From: Chitinophagaceae bacterium
GTDB taxonomy: Bacteria; Bacteroidota; Bacteroidia; Chitinophagales; Chitinophagaceae
DNA length: 41,277 nucleotides
Direction: 5' to 3'
Assembly (NCBI GenBank): GCA_947371755.1
Contig: CANBQT010000027.1
Location: 1-41,277 of the forward strand
This document shows positions 8,769 to 16,795 of this stretch, piece by piece (the stretch's first letter is position 1; the number at the start of each line of letters is the position of its first letter). The translations under genes and the position numbers were made by a program. The notes below the pieces were generated by a model that searched no databases, was not told the origin of the DNA, and saw nothing but the letters and a program-made list of their open reading frames with translations.

Positions 8769-9143
8769 GTGTATAGATTTAATTCACATATCATCCGTGT
8801 TATAACCCTGATTGTAGCCCTTCAATTAATGAATCTGAGTATATATGCCCAGGATTTCCATTCCCTAATTGAGGGTAATTTTAATTCCCCAACTAATATA
8901 TCAGAGACTATTGTTGAATATGTAATCGAAACTGTTTTAGGGCATAAAGATGCCATTCCAGAACAAAATCAGCACCACAAAGATTTGCATTTTCATAAAC
9001 ATCTAAGTTTTAAGTCAGTTAGTTTTAATAAACTAGTGTTATTAACTACCTCGCAAATCAATATTGCAAATTTGCCAATTCCATTACAAGAATCATTTGA
9101 CGATTTATATCAACAGGAGATCAACCCACAACCTCCTAAATAG
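8769..9143 (+). CDS. Small His-rich secreted protein heading the metal-efflux operon
   Basis: I do not recognise a named family. The protein has 124 residues from a GTG start; the nearest ATG is too far in to leave a signal peptide. A Sec signal peptide (hydrophobic residues about 8-26, cleavage after SIYA) is followed by a region with six histidines in twenty residues: His 59, 69, 70, 74, 76 and 78. The end is Pro-rich (NPQPPK). A strong promoter lies directly upstream and the TolC-type gene follows after 115 bases. Being first in a CzcCBA-like operon and rich in His suggests a periplasmic metal-binding or sensing role; this is inference. His clusters can also occur by chance in short secreted proteins. 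Confidence 0.65.
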   Translation: MYRFNSHIIRVITLIVALQLMNLSIYAQDFHSLIEGNFNSPTNISETIVEYVIETVLGHKDAIPEQNQHHKDLHFHKHLSFKSVSFNKLVLLTTSQINIANLPIPLQESFDDLYQQEINPQPPK

Positions 9144-9176
9144 GATTTTTTAAACTTCTTGTTTATTCCTTATATC

Positions 9177-9211
9177 ATTTATATGTATTTGATTTTCAAA
9201 TTCATATAAAT
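9177..9211. promoter_or_regulatory. 35-bp near-perfect palindrome before the TolC-type gene
   Basis: The arms 9177-9192 and 9196-9211 match in 15 of 16 pairs around a TTT centre; the only mismatch is T/T at 9186/9202. The inner core is ATTTGA-TTT-TCAAAT and the outer arms are ATTTATATG / CATATAAAT. A weak promoter-like pair, TTG (9159) and TGTATTTG (9184-9191), overlaps the left arm. No T run follows, so a terminator is unlikely. It may be an operator for the downstream genes or an mRNA processing or stability hairpin. Confidence 0.6.
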
Positions 9212-9215
9212 ATGT

Positions 9216-9237
9216 ATGATGATTCCAAAATCATTAT
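9216..9237. repeat. Second short inverted repeat before the TolC-type gene
   Basis: ATGATT (9219-9224) and AATCAT (9229-9234) form a perfect six-pair stem around CCAA. A G-T pair and two more A-T pairs extend it to 9216-9237. It starts five bases after the larger palindrome and ends 21 bases before the next ATG. Confidence 0.45.
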
Positions 9238-9258
9238 TTAAATCTTAAATTAATTTAA

Positions 9259-10563
9259 ATGCGATTAGTTTTCATTCGAAAACCAATATTGGTTATTTGC
9301 TACTTGGTGTTTTTTATTTTATTTGTGCTGTTTAAAACAGAAGCTCAATCGAGTCATTCAGATACAATTAGATTGAGTCTTCCAGAAATGGAAAAAATAT
9401 TCCTCGATAGCAATTTAACATTGTTAGCAGGCCATTATGGTGTTGATGCACAAAGAGCTTTAATTCAACAAGCAAAGACCTGGGATAATCCGATGTTGAA
9501 TACCGATCAGGTAATTGCAGCAAATGGAAAGTTTTTCCCCTATGGCAAAAACTCGGACGGTTCATACAGCGGACAATATTATATTCAGGTACAACAACTC
9601 ATTAAAACTGCAGGCAAGAGAGGAAAATTAATCAACCTTGCTACTACCAATGCTAAGTTAAGTGAGTTGCAATTACAAGATGTTTTAAGAAATCTCCGCT
9701 ACCAACTTAGATCAGACTATTATACAATTCAACAGCAATTAGGAACTAAGTGGATCTATGAAACACAAAAGCTTCAGCTAAAAAAATTGCTTTCAGGCAT
9801 GGACGCTCAGCTAATTGCAGGCAATATTGCACAGAAAGAGTATTTACGAATTCAAGCTCTTTTAATAGCCTTAGAACAAGATATTACTCAATTAAATAAA
9901 GATATTGAAGACAATCAACGAGACTTAAAAGTTTTATTGCAGATAAAAAATTCTGTATTTATAAAACCTATTGATCAGGCAAATAACATTCCATTGAATT
10001 TAGTTAATGCAGAAATAATGTTTGACACTGCAAAAATTTCTAATCCAAATTATTTGCTACAACTTACACAAACAGTTTACCAGGAACAAAATCTTACTTA
10101 TCAAAAATCATTAAGAACACCAGATCTAACTATTAGTCCAAATTTTGATCGTAATTCTAACTTTTCACCCAATTATTTCGGACTAGGTATTTCCTTACCC
10201 CTGCCTATACTAAATTCCAATAAGGGCAATATAAAGTCTGCAGAGTATAGTATAAAACAGCAACAAACCATTACTGCAAGTGCTGAAACCGAATTATGGA
10301 ATAATATCAACACTGCTTATCACAAGCTGCTTATGACATTGAAACAGAACAATAGTGATCAAAAAGATTTCTATACAAAATATCAAGCGATGTATCAGAA
10401 TGTATTAATGAGCTATCAAAGTAAACAAATTGGCCTTTTAGAGTTCCTTGATTTCTTCAATGATTATACTGCATCACAACAAAGGTTATTACAACAAAAT
10501 CTGAGTCTGCAATTAGCTAAAGAAGAATTGAATTATCATACTGGAGTAAACTTACTTAAATAA
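9259..10563 (+). CDS. TolC-family outer membrane efflux channel (CzcC/CusC type)
   Basis: This protein would form the outer-membrane tunnel of the tripartite metal pump. It has 434 residues, with a long N-terminal signal sequence (hydrophobic stretch about residues 10-27, then TEAQ) and two long alpha-helical repeats of the outer-membrane efflux family: one near residues 90-230 with many Gln/Leu/Lys, and one in the second half after the beta segment FGLGISLPLPI. The typical ending (Gln-rich helices, then LNYHTGVNLL) is present. Adaptor and pump genes follow at 17 and 30 bases, which identifies the set as a CzcCBA-like operon. Confidence 0.9.
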   Translation: MRLVFIRKPILVICYLVFFILFVLFKTEAQSSHSDTIRLSLPEMEKIFLDSNLTLLAGHYGVDAQRALIQQAKTWDNPMLNTDQVIAANGKFFPYGKNSDGSYSGQYYIQVQQLIKTAGKRGKLINLATTNAKLSELQLQDVLRNLRYQLRSDYYTIQQQLGTKWIYETQKLQLKKLLSGMDAQLIAGNIAQKEYLRIQALLIALEQDITQLNKDIEDNQRDLKVLLQIKNSVFIKPIDQANNIPLNLVNAEIMFDTAKISNPNYLLQLTQTVYQEQNLTYQKSLRTPDLTISPNFDRNSNFSPNYFGLGISLPLPILNSNKGNIKSAEYSIKQQQTITASAETELWNNINTAYHKLLMTLKQNNSDQKDFYTKYQAMYQNVLMSYQSKQIGLLEFLDFFNDYTASQQRLLQQNLSLQLAKEELNYHTGVNLLK

Positions 10564-10580
10564 TAAACATACGTTATTAT

Positions 10581-11681
10581 ATGAAATATGCTTTTTTTTA
10601 TACCATAGTTATTGGACTTACATTTTTGGCATCTTGCAAAGAACCTGAAAAGAAAGTAGAAGAATCAAAGATTGTTTGTGTGAGTGATTCCATGCAATCT
10701 AGAATTACTTTGGACACAGCAAAACTGAGTAATATCAGTAATCAATTGCAGTTATCGGGCGAAGTAGGTTTTGACGAAAATAAAGTTGTAAAAGTATTTC
10801 CTTTCAGTAGTGGCCAAGTTTTAGAAGTAAAAGTTTCCATAGGCGATAAAGTAAGTGCTGGACAAGTTTTAGCAATCATTAAAAGTGCAGATATCGCTGG
10901 AAATTATAGCGATCTAAAAACTACAGGATCTGATGTAGCCATTGCGAAACGCCAGATGGACAATGCTAAATTGTTATTTGAAAAAGGGATTAGCAGTGAA
11001 AAAGATTTTGAAGAAGCAAAAGAGAATTATCAGAAAGCATTATCTGCCAATCAAAAAATACAGGACGCTTTAAGAATCAATGGAGGTGGCAATACCAGTG
11101 CAAATGGAATATACACCCTCAAAGCTCCAATTGGCGGTTATATCGTTGAGAAAAAAGCAAATTCCGGGAACTTTATTCGTCAGGATAATACAGAAAACCT
11201 ATTCACCATTTCTGATTTGAAAGATGTTTGGGTTTGGGCAAATGTTTTTGAAACTGATATTTCAAAAATTCGTGAAGGATACACAGCGATTGTTAAAACT
11301 CTGGCTTACCCAGATAAGGTATTTAAGGGAAAGGTTGATAAGATTAGTGAAGTACTGAGCCCGGATAATAAGGTAATGCGGATCAGAATAAACCTTCCAA
11401 ATGAGGGATTATTATTAAAACCAGAAATGTTCACAAATGTATTAATTGAAAACACTGAACAATTAAAAGCAGTTAGTATCCCATCCGATGCCATGGTCTT
11501 TGAGGGTGGAAAAAATTATGTAGTCATGTATAAATCTAAATGTGATTTAAAATTGCAAGAAGTACAGGTTTTGAAAACTGAAGAAAAACGAAGTTATTTA
11601 AGTTCGGGATTAAATGCCGGTGATATCATCATTTCAAAGAATCAGATTCTATTCTACAATGCGATTCTGGAAAAACAATAA
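10581..11681 (+). CDS. Periplasmic adaptor lipoprotein of RND metal efflux (CzcB/CusB type)
   Basis: Adaptor proteins join the RND pump to the TolC channel. The 366-residue sequence starts with a lipoprotein signal (FLASC, Cys about residue 19). The order is typical: a beta strand region, a lipoyl-like half (VFPFSSGQVLEVKVSIGDKVSAGQ), an alpha-helical hairpin rich in Ala/Lys/Glu (about residues 110-170), the second lipoyl half (LKAPIGGYIVEKKANSGNF), then the beta-barrel domain (VWVWANVFETDISKIREG) and a membrane-proximal domain. No His- or Met-rich N-terminal metal site like that of CusB is obvious. The gene lies between channel and pump genes. Confidence 0.92.
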   Translation: MKYAFFYTIVIGLTFLASCKEPEKKVEESKIVCVSDSMQSRITLDTAKLSNISNQLQLSGEVGFDENKVVKVFPFSSGQVLEVKVSIGDKVSAGQVLAIIKSADIAGNYSDLKTTGSDVAIAKRQMDNAKLLFEKGISSEKDFEEAKENYQKALSANQKIQDALRINGGGNTSANGIYTLKAPIGGYIVEKKANSGNFIRQDNTENLFTISDLKDVWVWANVFETDISKIREGYTAIVKTLAYPDKVFKGKVDKISEVLSPDNKVMRIRINLPNEGLLLKPEMFTNVLIENTEQLKAVSIPSDAMVFEGGKNYVVMYKSKCDLKLQEVQVLKTEEKRSYLSSGLNAGDIIISKNQILFYNAILEKQ

Positions 11682-11711
11682 TCAATTTATCATCGCTCAA
11701 TTTTAAATAGT

Positions 11712-14700
11712 ATGAATAAGTTCATAAAAAATATTATTTACTTTTCGCTGAGACATAGATACCTGATTTTCTTTTTTACAGGTATTTTAGCAGTGATTGG
11801 TGTAATCAGTTATAAGAATACTCCCATTGAAACATTTCCTGATGTTACCAATACACAGGTGGTCATCATTGCGCAATGGCCAGGAAGAAGTGCTGAGGAA
11901 GTTGAAAAATTCGTGACCATCCCCATGGAAACTGTTTTGAATTCTGTTCAAAAGAAATCAAATCTAAGAACAACCTCTGCTTTCGGATTGAGTTATACGC
12001 GTATCATCTTTGACGATGATGTAGATGATGCATTTGCCCGTCAGCAAGTATTAAGCAGACTCGGTGGTGCTGATCTTCCTGATGGGGTTAAACCAGATGT
12101 GCAACCACCCTATGGCCCCACAGGTGAAATATATCGCTATACGTTAAAAAGTTCTACAAAATCTATTCGCGATCTAACCACCATTCAAAACTGGATCCTT
12201 GACCGGCAATTTAAATCAGTTCCAGGAGTTGCTGATGTGAATAGTTTTGGTGGAGAAGAAAAAGTTTTTGAACTAAGTGTAAATCCTAGTTTATTAAGTA
12301 AATACAATTTAAGTTCTTTAGATGTTTATACTGCAGTTACAAAGAGCAATGTGAATGTTGGAGGTGATGTGATTGAAAGAAACGGTCAATCCTTCCTTGT
12401 TAGAGGGATCGGTTTATTGAACGACATAAAAGACATCAATAATATCATCATCACAAAAATCAATGGCTTACCAATTCTAGTCAAGAATGTTGCAGAAGTA
12501 AAAGAATCTGGTAAACCAAGATTAGGTCAGGTAGCAAGGGATAATAACACTGATGTTATTGAGGGTATTATTGTCATGCGGAAAGGAGAAAATCCCGCCA
12601 TTGTTTTAGATAATATCAGGGCTAAAATCAAAGATCTAAATGAGAACGTATTACCACGCGGTGTAAAAATTGATACATTTTATGATCGCACCAACTTAAT
12701 GGATTTTTGCACTGAAACAGTGATCCATAATTTATTAGAAGGGATTATTTTAGTAACTGCCATCGTGTTATTATTCATGGCAGATTGGAGAACAACAGTT
12801 ATTGTAAGTATTATTATACCACTCTCTCTCCTATTCGCTTTTATGTGTATGCGCATAAAAGGTATGAACGCCAACTTGCTAAGTATGGGGGCAGTGGATT
12901 TTGGAATTATCATTGATGGAGCAGTAGTGATGGTGGAAGGGCTTTTTGTTGCACTGGATAAACGAGCGCGAGAAGTGGGTATGGAAAAGTTCAATAAATT
13001 AGCAAAGCTTGGATTGTTTAAAAGTGTGGGAAGCGAAATGGGGAAATCCATTTTCTTTTCGAAACTGATTATCATTACTTGCTTGATACCGATTTTTGCA
13101 TTCCAGAAAGTAGAAGGCAAAATGTTTTCGCCATTAGCTTATACTTTAGGATTTGCTTTATTAGGTGCACTACTTTTTACATTAACACTGGTACCGGCAC
13201 TTTCAAGTATTCTTTTGCGTAAAAACGTAAGAGAAAAACATAATCCTATTGTGATATTCTTTGAAACCATTGTTTCAAGGTCTTATAAAGTAGTGATGAA
13301 ATGGCCAAAAGCGAGCTTATTGATTGCCTTATCTGTTATGATGATCACTTTCTTCTCTGCAAGGTTTTTAGGAACCGAATTTTTGCCTCAATTAGATGAA
13401 GGAGCCCTTTGGGTTGAAAGTGAATTACCGATGAGTGTCTCTTTAAATGAAGCAAATTTTATCGGGAATACCATGACTGATATTCTCAGGAAATTTCCTG
13501 AAGTGAAACAAACGCTTTCACAAGTTGGAAGAACCAATGATGGCACTGATCCAAAAGGATTTTTCAATGTGCAAATTCAAGTTGATTTAAAGCCAAAAAA
13601 GGAATGGCGTAAAGGCTTGACTTCTGAAAAGTTGATTGATGAAATGGATAAGCAATTATCTAAGTTGCCTGGAATAGTGCTGAACTATTCTCAACCTATT
13701 CGCGATAATGTGGAAGAAGCTGTTGCAGGGGTAAATGCCGCATTAGCAGTAAAAATATTTGGTCCTGATTTTAATACACTTGATTCCTTAGCGAAAGCAA
13801 CATTGAAACAATTACAAACTGTAAGAGGTATAGAAGACCTGGGGATTCTTAGAAACCTTGGTCAGCCCGAATTTAGAATTGAGTTGGATCAAAATAAAAT
13901 GGCACTTTATGGTGTAAATATTTCCGATGCAGAATCGGTAATTGAAATGGCTATTGGGGGTAAAGCTGCAACAACATTATACGAAGGTGAAAGAAGGTTT
14001 GATGTAAGGATCCGCTATCAGAAAGAATACAGAGATGATCAGAAGAAAATTGAAAATCTGATGGTTCCAGCAAGCGATGGGGCAAAAATACCATTAAAAG
14101 AAATCTGCTTATTTAAATCAAGCACGGGTCCTGCATTCATTTATAGAGATAATAACCAACGATATATTGCTGTGAAATTTTCTATTCGAGAACGAGATCT
14201 TGGAAGTACCATTGCAGAAGCACAGGAAAAGGTAAATGCCAAAGTACAATTACCTAAAAATTATACCGAAACCTGGAATGGCGAATTTGAAAATCAAACC
14301 CGCGCATCAGAAACTTTAGCAAGAGTAGTTCCCATTTGCTTATTAGTGATTTTCGTTATTTTATTTATCACATTTGGCAATGTAAAAGATGCCATGCTTA
14401 CAATTCTGAATGTTCCTTTTGCTTTAATTGGGGGTATTCTAGCATTACATATTACAGGCATCAACTTCAGTATCAGTGCAGGCATCGGTTTTATTGCTCT
14501 ATTTGGTGTATGTATACAAAATGGAGTGATCTTGATCAGTGTATTCAGGAAAAACCTTGAATTAAAAATGACTTTAGATGACGCAGTTTATCAAGGAGTT
14601 ATTTCAAGGGTTCGACCAGTGGTAATGACAGCGTTAATGGCTGCAATTGGATTACTACCCGCTGCCATGAGTACTGGGGTTGGAAGTGAAACACAAAAAC

Positions 14701-14843
14701 CATTAGCTATCGTTGTAATTGGAGGTTTAATTACCTCTACTATTCTCACACTTTTAATACTTCCTGTTATTTATAGTCTTGTACACAGATTTATACATAA
14801 AAGAGAAAATATGAAGTTGTTGAAAAAAATGGGAGCTGTATAA
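11712..14843 (+). CDS. Heavy-metal RND efflux pump, CzcA type
   Basis: This is the inner-membrane, proton-driven pump of the efflux system. At 1043 residues it has the full RND layout of two halves with six membrane segments each and large periplasmic loops. The start (RYLIFFFTGILAVIGVISYKNTPIETFPDVTNTQVVI) is typical of the heavy-metal branch. The TM4 motif reads DFGIIIDGAVVMVEG, with Asp396, Asp402 and Glu409 as the proton and metal relay. This DFGxxxDGA form marks divalent cation pumps (Zn/Co/Cd/Ni) rather than the Cu/Ag pump CusA. The Asn normally after the Glu is Gly410 here. It is the last gene before a strong terminator. The exact metal cannot be read from the sequence. Confidence 0.93.
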   Translation: MNKFIKNIIYFSLRHRYLIFFFTGILAVIGVISYKNTPIETFPDVTNTQVVIIAQWPGRSAEEVEKFVTIPMETVLNSVQKKSNLRTTSAFGLSYTRIIFDDDVDDAFARQQVLSRLGGADLPDGVKPDVQPPYGPTGEIYRYTLKSSTKSIRDLTTIQNWILDRQFKSVPGVADVNSFGGEEKVFELSVNPSLLSKYNLSSLDVYTAVTKSNVNVGGDVIERNGQSFLVRGIGLLNDIKDINNIIITKINGLPILVKNVAEVKESGKPRLGQVARDNNTDVIEGIIVMRKGENPAIVLDNIRAKIKDLNENVLPRGVKIDTFYDRTNLMDFCTETVIHNLLEGIILVTAIVLLFMADWRTTVIVSIIIPLSLLFAFMCMRIKGMNANLLSMGAVDFGIIIDGAVVMVEGLFVALDKRAREVGMEKFNKLAKLGLFKSVGSEMGKSIFFSKLIIITCLIPIFAFQKVEGKMFSPLAYTLGFALLGALLFTLTLVPALSSILLRKNVREKHNPIVIFFETIVSRSYKVVMKWPKASLLIALSVMMITFFSARFLGTEFLPQLDEGALWVESELPMSVSLNEANFIGNTMTDILRKFPEVKQTLSQVGRTNDGTDPKGFFNVQIQVDLKPKKEWRKGLTSEKLIDEMDKQLSKLPGIVLNYSQPIRDNVEEAVAGVNAALAVKIFGPDFNTLDSLAKATLKQLQTVRGIEDLGILRNLGQPEFRIELDQNKMALYGVNISDAESVIEMAIGGKAATTLYEGERRFDVRIRYQKEYRDDQKKIENLMVPASDGAKIPLKEICLFKSSTGPAFIYRDNNQRYIAVKFSIRERDLGSTIAEAQEKVNAKVQLPKNYTETWNGEFENQTRASETLARVVPICLLVIFVILFITFGNVKDAMLTILNVPFALIGGILALHITGINFSISAGIGFIALFGVCIQNGVILISVFRKNLELKMTLDDAVYQGVISRVRPVVMTALMAAIGLLPAAMSTGVGSETQKPLAIVVIGGLITSTILTLLILPVIYSLVHRFIHKRENMKLLKKMGAV

Positions 14844-14852
14844 TCACAAATT

Positions 14853-14892
14853 AAAAACGGCCATCTATAAGCAATAGATGGCCGTTTTTTTT
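14853..14892 (+). terminator. Terminator of the metal-efflux operon
   Basis: A perfect 16-pair stem (14853-14868 with 14874-14889) around AAGCA is followed by T residues. This is the strongest hairpin in the window. Confidence 0.95.
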
Positions 14893-14915
14893 AATAAATT
14901 TATAATAGGCTAAAT

Positions 14916-14941
14916 TAATATTTAGACTAATCTAAATATTA
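14916..14941. promoter_or_regulatory. Palindromic operator overlapping the porin promoter
   Basis: TAATATTTAGA (14916-14926) and TCTAAATATTA (14931-14941) are perfect inverted copies around CTAA. A third CTAAAT at 14910-14915 also forms an inverted pair with ATTTAG at 14920-14925. The TTTAGA/TCTAAA core resembles operators of metal-dependent DtxR/MntR-type repressors, but the regulator is not in the window and this match is an inference. Confidence 0.55.
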
Positions 14942-14947
14942 TATTTG
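14940..14947 (+). promoter_or_regulatory. -7 box of the porin gene, leaderless arrangement
   Basis: TATATTTG matches TAnnTTTG exactly and ends 3 bases before the ATG at 14951, so the transcript would begin at or next to the start codon. The palindrome just upstream covers the -10 to -35 region. Confidence 0.5.
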
Positions 14948-14950
14948 AAT

Positions 14951-16282
14951 ATGCTTAAATTATATCCCACTATAATTATCATGTTATCATGCCATATCAG
15001 TTTTGCACAAACTGATACTACTAAAAGTCAGAATCATACATTGTCCATTCACGGGCAAGTCACCATCATTCCACAATATCATTTTAAATTTAATGCAGCC
15101 TATTCAGGTGATAATAGTTTGCAGACGAGTGAACCAACGAGAACATCATTTTCAACTACCCTTTTCTTAAAATATAAGCCTTTCAAAAACTCCTATATTG
15201 TATTTAATCCGGAGGCAGCAGGAGGAAAAGGCTTAAGTAAAACCCTCGGTATAGCTGGATTTAGTAATGGCGAAGTGTATCGTGTGGGCGATCCTGCCCC
15301 AAAGCCATTTATTGGCAGGCTTTATTGGGAGCAAAGAATACCTCTTAGCACTGAGATGGAAAAAGTAGAAAACGACATCAACCAGATTGCAGAAAATACC
15401 CATAAAGATTATATTTCTATCATAGCTGGTAAATTTAGTTTGACAGATTTTTTCGACGATTCACAAATCAGTCATGACCCTCGAACTCAATTCTTCAACT
15501 GGGCATTAATGGGAAATGGAGGATGGGATTATCCGGCAAATACCAGAGGTTATACGATGGGTACTGTTGTGCAGGCATTATATAAAGACTGGGCCGCCAG
15601 AACTGCCCTTACAACGGTTCCGATTGAAGCGAATGGTCCCGAACTTCAGTTTAAATGGGGCAAGGCAATGGGCTTTGTGCTTGAATTAGAGAAGACACAT
15701 TTGTTTCAAAAGAATGAACACCAATTTAGCACGCTGCATCTTGGCTATTTTATTAATTATGCCAATATGGGTAATTATAAAGCAAGTAATAATATCATTT
15801 ATTTTATACCAGGAACTCCTCCAGATATAACTGCTACAAGGGCTTACGGAAGAACCAAATGGGGCTTTTATGGGAATATTGACAATCACTTTGGAAGCAT
15901 CCATTTTTTTGTAAAAGCGAGTATTAATGATGGCAAGAATGAGAGTTGGGCTTTTACAGAAATCGACAAAAGCTTTACAACTGGCATTCAATTAGATGGC
16001 GATTTATGGAAAAGAAAAGAAGACAAATTCGCAATTGCTTATATCAACAATAATTTATCTACAACCCACAGACAGTATTTAGAAAAAGGAGGTTATGGTT
16101 TTTTAATCGGTGATGGTAAGTTACACTATGGGGCAGAACAAATCATTGAAGCCTATTATTCGGCACATCTTTTGAAGAAAATATTTCTTAGTCCAGACTA
16201 TCAATTTGTTTGGCATCCTGCCTATAATCAAGACAGGGGGCCGGTTCATATCATTGGCTTAAGATTACACGCAGATTTCTAA
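14951..16282 (+). CDS. OprB-like carbohydrate-selective porin family protein
   Basis: This is an outer-membrane beta-barrel. The protein (443 residues from the ATG; a TTG two codons earlier lies inside the -7 box and is less likely) begins with a signal peptide ending SFAQ. Its middle part carries the OprB marks: GKFSLTDFFDDSQISHDPRTQ, then NWALMGNGGWDYPANTRGYT, and DWAARTAL near residues 150-215. Alternating aromatic and polar strands fill the rest, ending in a C-terminal Phe (HADF) as barrel proteins do. OprB members pass sugars, but this neighbourhood is metal efflux, so the substrate is open. It is separated from the pump gene by a terminator and has its own palindrome-covered promoter. 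Confidence 0.75.
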   Translation: MLKLYPTIIIMLSCHISFAQTDTTKSQNHTLSIHGQVTIIPQYHFKFNAAYSGDNSLQTSEPTRTSFSTTLFLKYKPFKNSYIVFNPEAAGGKGLSKTLGIAGFSNGEVYRVGDPAPKPFIGRLYWEQRIPLSTEMEKVENDINQIAENTHKDYISIIAGKFSLTDFFDDSQISHDPRTQFFNWALMGNGGWDYPANTRGYTMGTVVQALYKDWAARTALTTVPIEANGPELQFKWGKAMGFVLELEKTHLFQKNEHQFSTLHLGYFINYANMGNYKASNNIIYFIPGTPPDITATRAYGRTKWGFYGNIDNHFGSIHFFVKASINDGKNESWAFTEIDKSFTTGIQLDGDLWKRKEDKFAIAYINNNLSTTHRQYLEKGGYGFLIGDGKLHYGAEQIIEAYYSAHLLKKIFLSPDYQFVWHPAYNQDRGPVHIIGLRLHADF

Positions 16283-16310
16283 AATAAAATAGCCACTCGA
16301 AAGTGGCTAT
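16280..16310 (-). terminator. Terminator of the A-type Fe-S carrier gene
   Basis: ATAGCCACT (16289-16297) and AGTGGCTAT (16302-16310) form a perfect nine-pair stem. On the minus strand it is followed by TTTTATTTT; no T run follows on the plus strand. Confidence 0.75.
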
Positions 16311-16330
16311 CAAAATGCTATGATTTGCAA

Positions 16331-16675
16331 TTATACTGCGAATGAAGTTCCACATCCACAAGTGCTACTAGCATTGGGATTGGTAAATGTAAAACCACGG
16401 CTATTTAGTCCACCTTTCCAATCTACCTCCATTCCATATAAATAAATCTGATGGCTTTTATTCATGATACAGGCAATGCCCGCGATTTCAAAAGTTTCAT
16501 CTCCTTCTTCCTGTTTGTCAAATCCTAATACATAAGTCATCCCACTGCAACCTCCACCCTTCACTCCAATTCTTAATCTTTGTGAATGATCAAAGTCAGG
16601 CTCATTCATTAATCTCTTTATTTCTTCCACTGCCCCTAAAGTGAGTTTAACAGGTACACTTACTACTGCTTCCAT
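16331..16675 (-). CDS. A-type iron-sulfur carrier (IscA/ErpA/SufA family)
   Basis: A-type carriers receive [Fe-S] clusters from the scaffold and pass them to target enzymes in the cytosol. The protein has 114 residues. The three cluster-binding cysteines are in place: Cys43 in VKGGGCSG, and Cys106 and Cys108 in the C-terminal STCGCGTSF. The middle stretch YLYGMEVDWKGGLNSRGFTFTNPN is also typical. It stands alone on the minus strand, with a TAAATTTG box close upstream and a hairpin terminator downstream. IscA, SufA and ErpA cannot be told apart from sequence alone. Confidence 0.93.
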   Translation of the reverse strand: MEAVVSVPVKLTLGAVEEIKRLMNEPDFDHSQRLRIGVKGGGCSGMTYVLGFDKQEEGDETFEIAGIACIMNKSHQIYLYGMEVDWKGGLNSRGFTFTNPNASSTCGCGTSFAV

Positions 16676-16692
16676 ATTTCATGTTTAGAAAG

Positions 16693-16700
16693 CAAATTTA
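16693..16700 (-). promoter_or_regulatory. -7 box of the Fe-S carrier gene
   Basis: On the minus strand TAAATTTG matches TAnnTTTG exactly, giving a leader of about 14 bases. No good -33 TTTG is seen at the right distance. Confidence 0.4.
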
Positions 16701-16773
16701 CGTTCATTCTGTTTTAAAACTGTTAAGTCTGTTTTCGATAACTGGAAAATCATGGTTCGAGGCTGCTTTATCC

Positions 16774-16781
16774 TATTTTTG
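16774..16781 (+). promoter_or_regulatory. -7 box of the one-TM protein gene
   Basis: TATTTTTG matches TAnnTTTG and lies 14 bases before the ATG. A clear -33 box is missing. Confidence 0.35.
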
Positions 16782-16795
16782 CTGAAAATTAGGAT

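Noticed and set aside
12680..13120. 146-codon open frame antisense to the RND pump gene
   Set aside because: It lies wholly within a well-supported gene, has no promoter or recognisable domain, and its composition is that of a reverse frame.
11712..14843. Copper/silver pump (CusA)
   Set aside because: The TM4 motif is DFGxxxDGA, the divalent cation form, not the CusA form.
14945..14950. TTG as start codon of the porin gene
   Set aside because: It is part of the -7 box TATATTTG; the ATG at 14951 retains the whole signal peptide.
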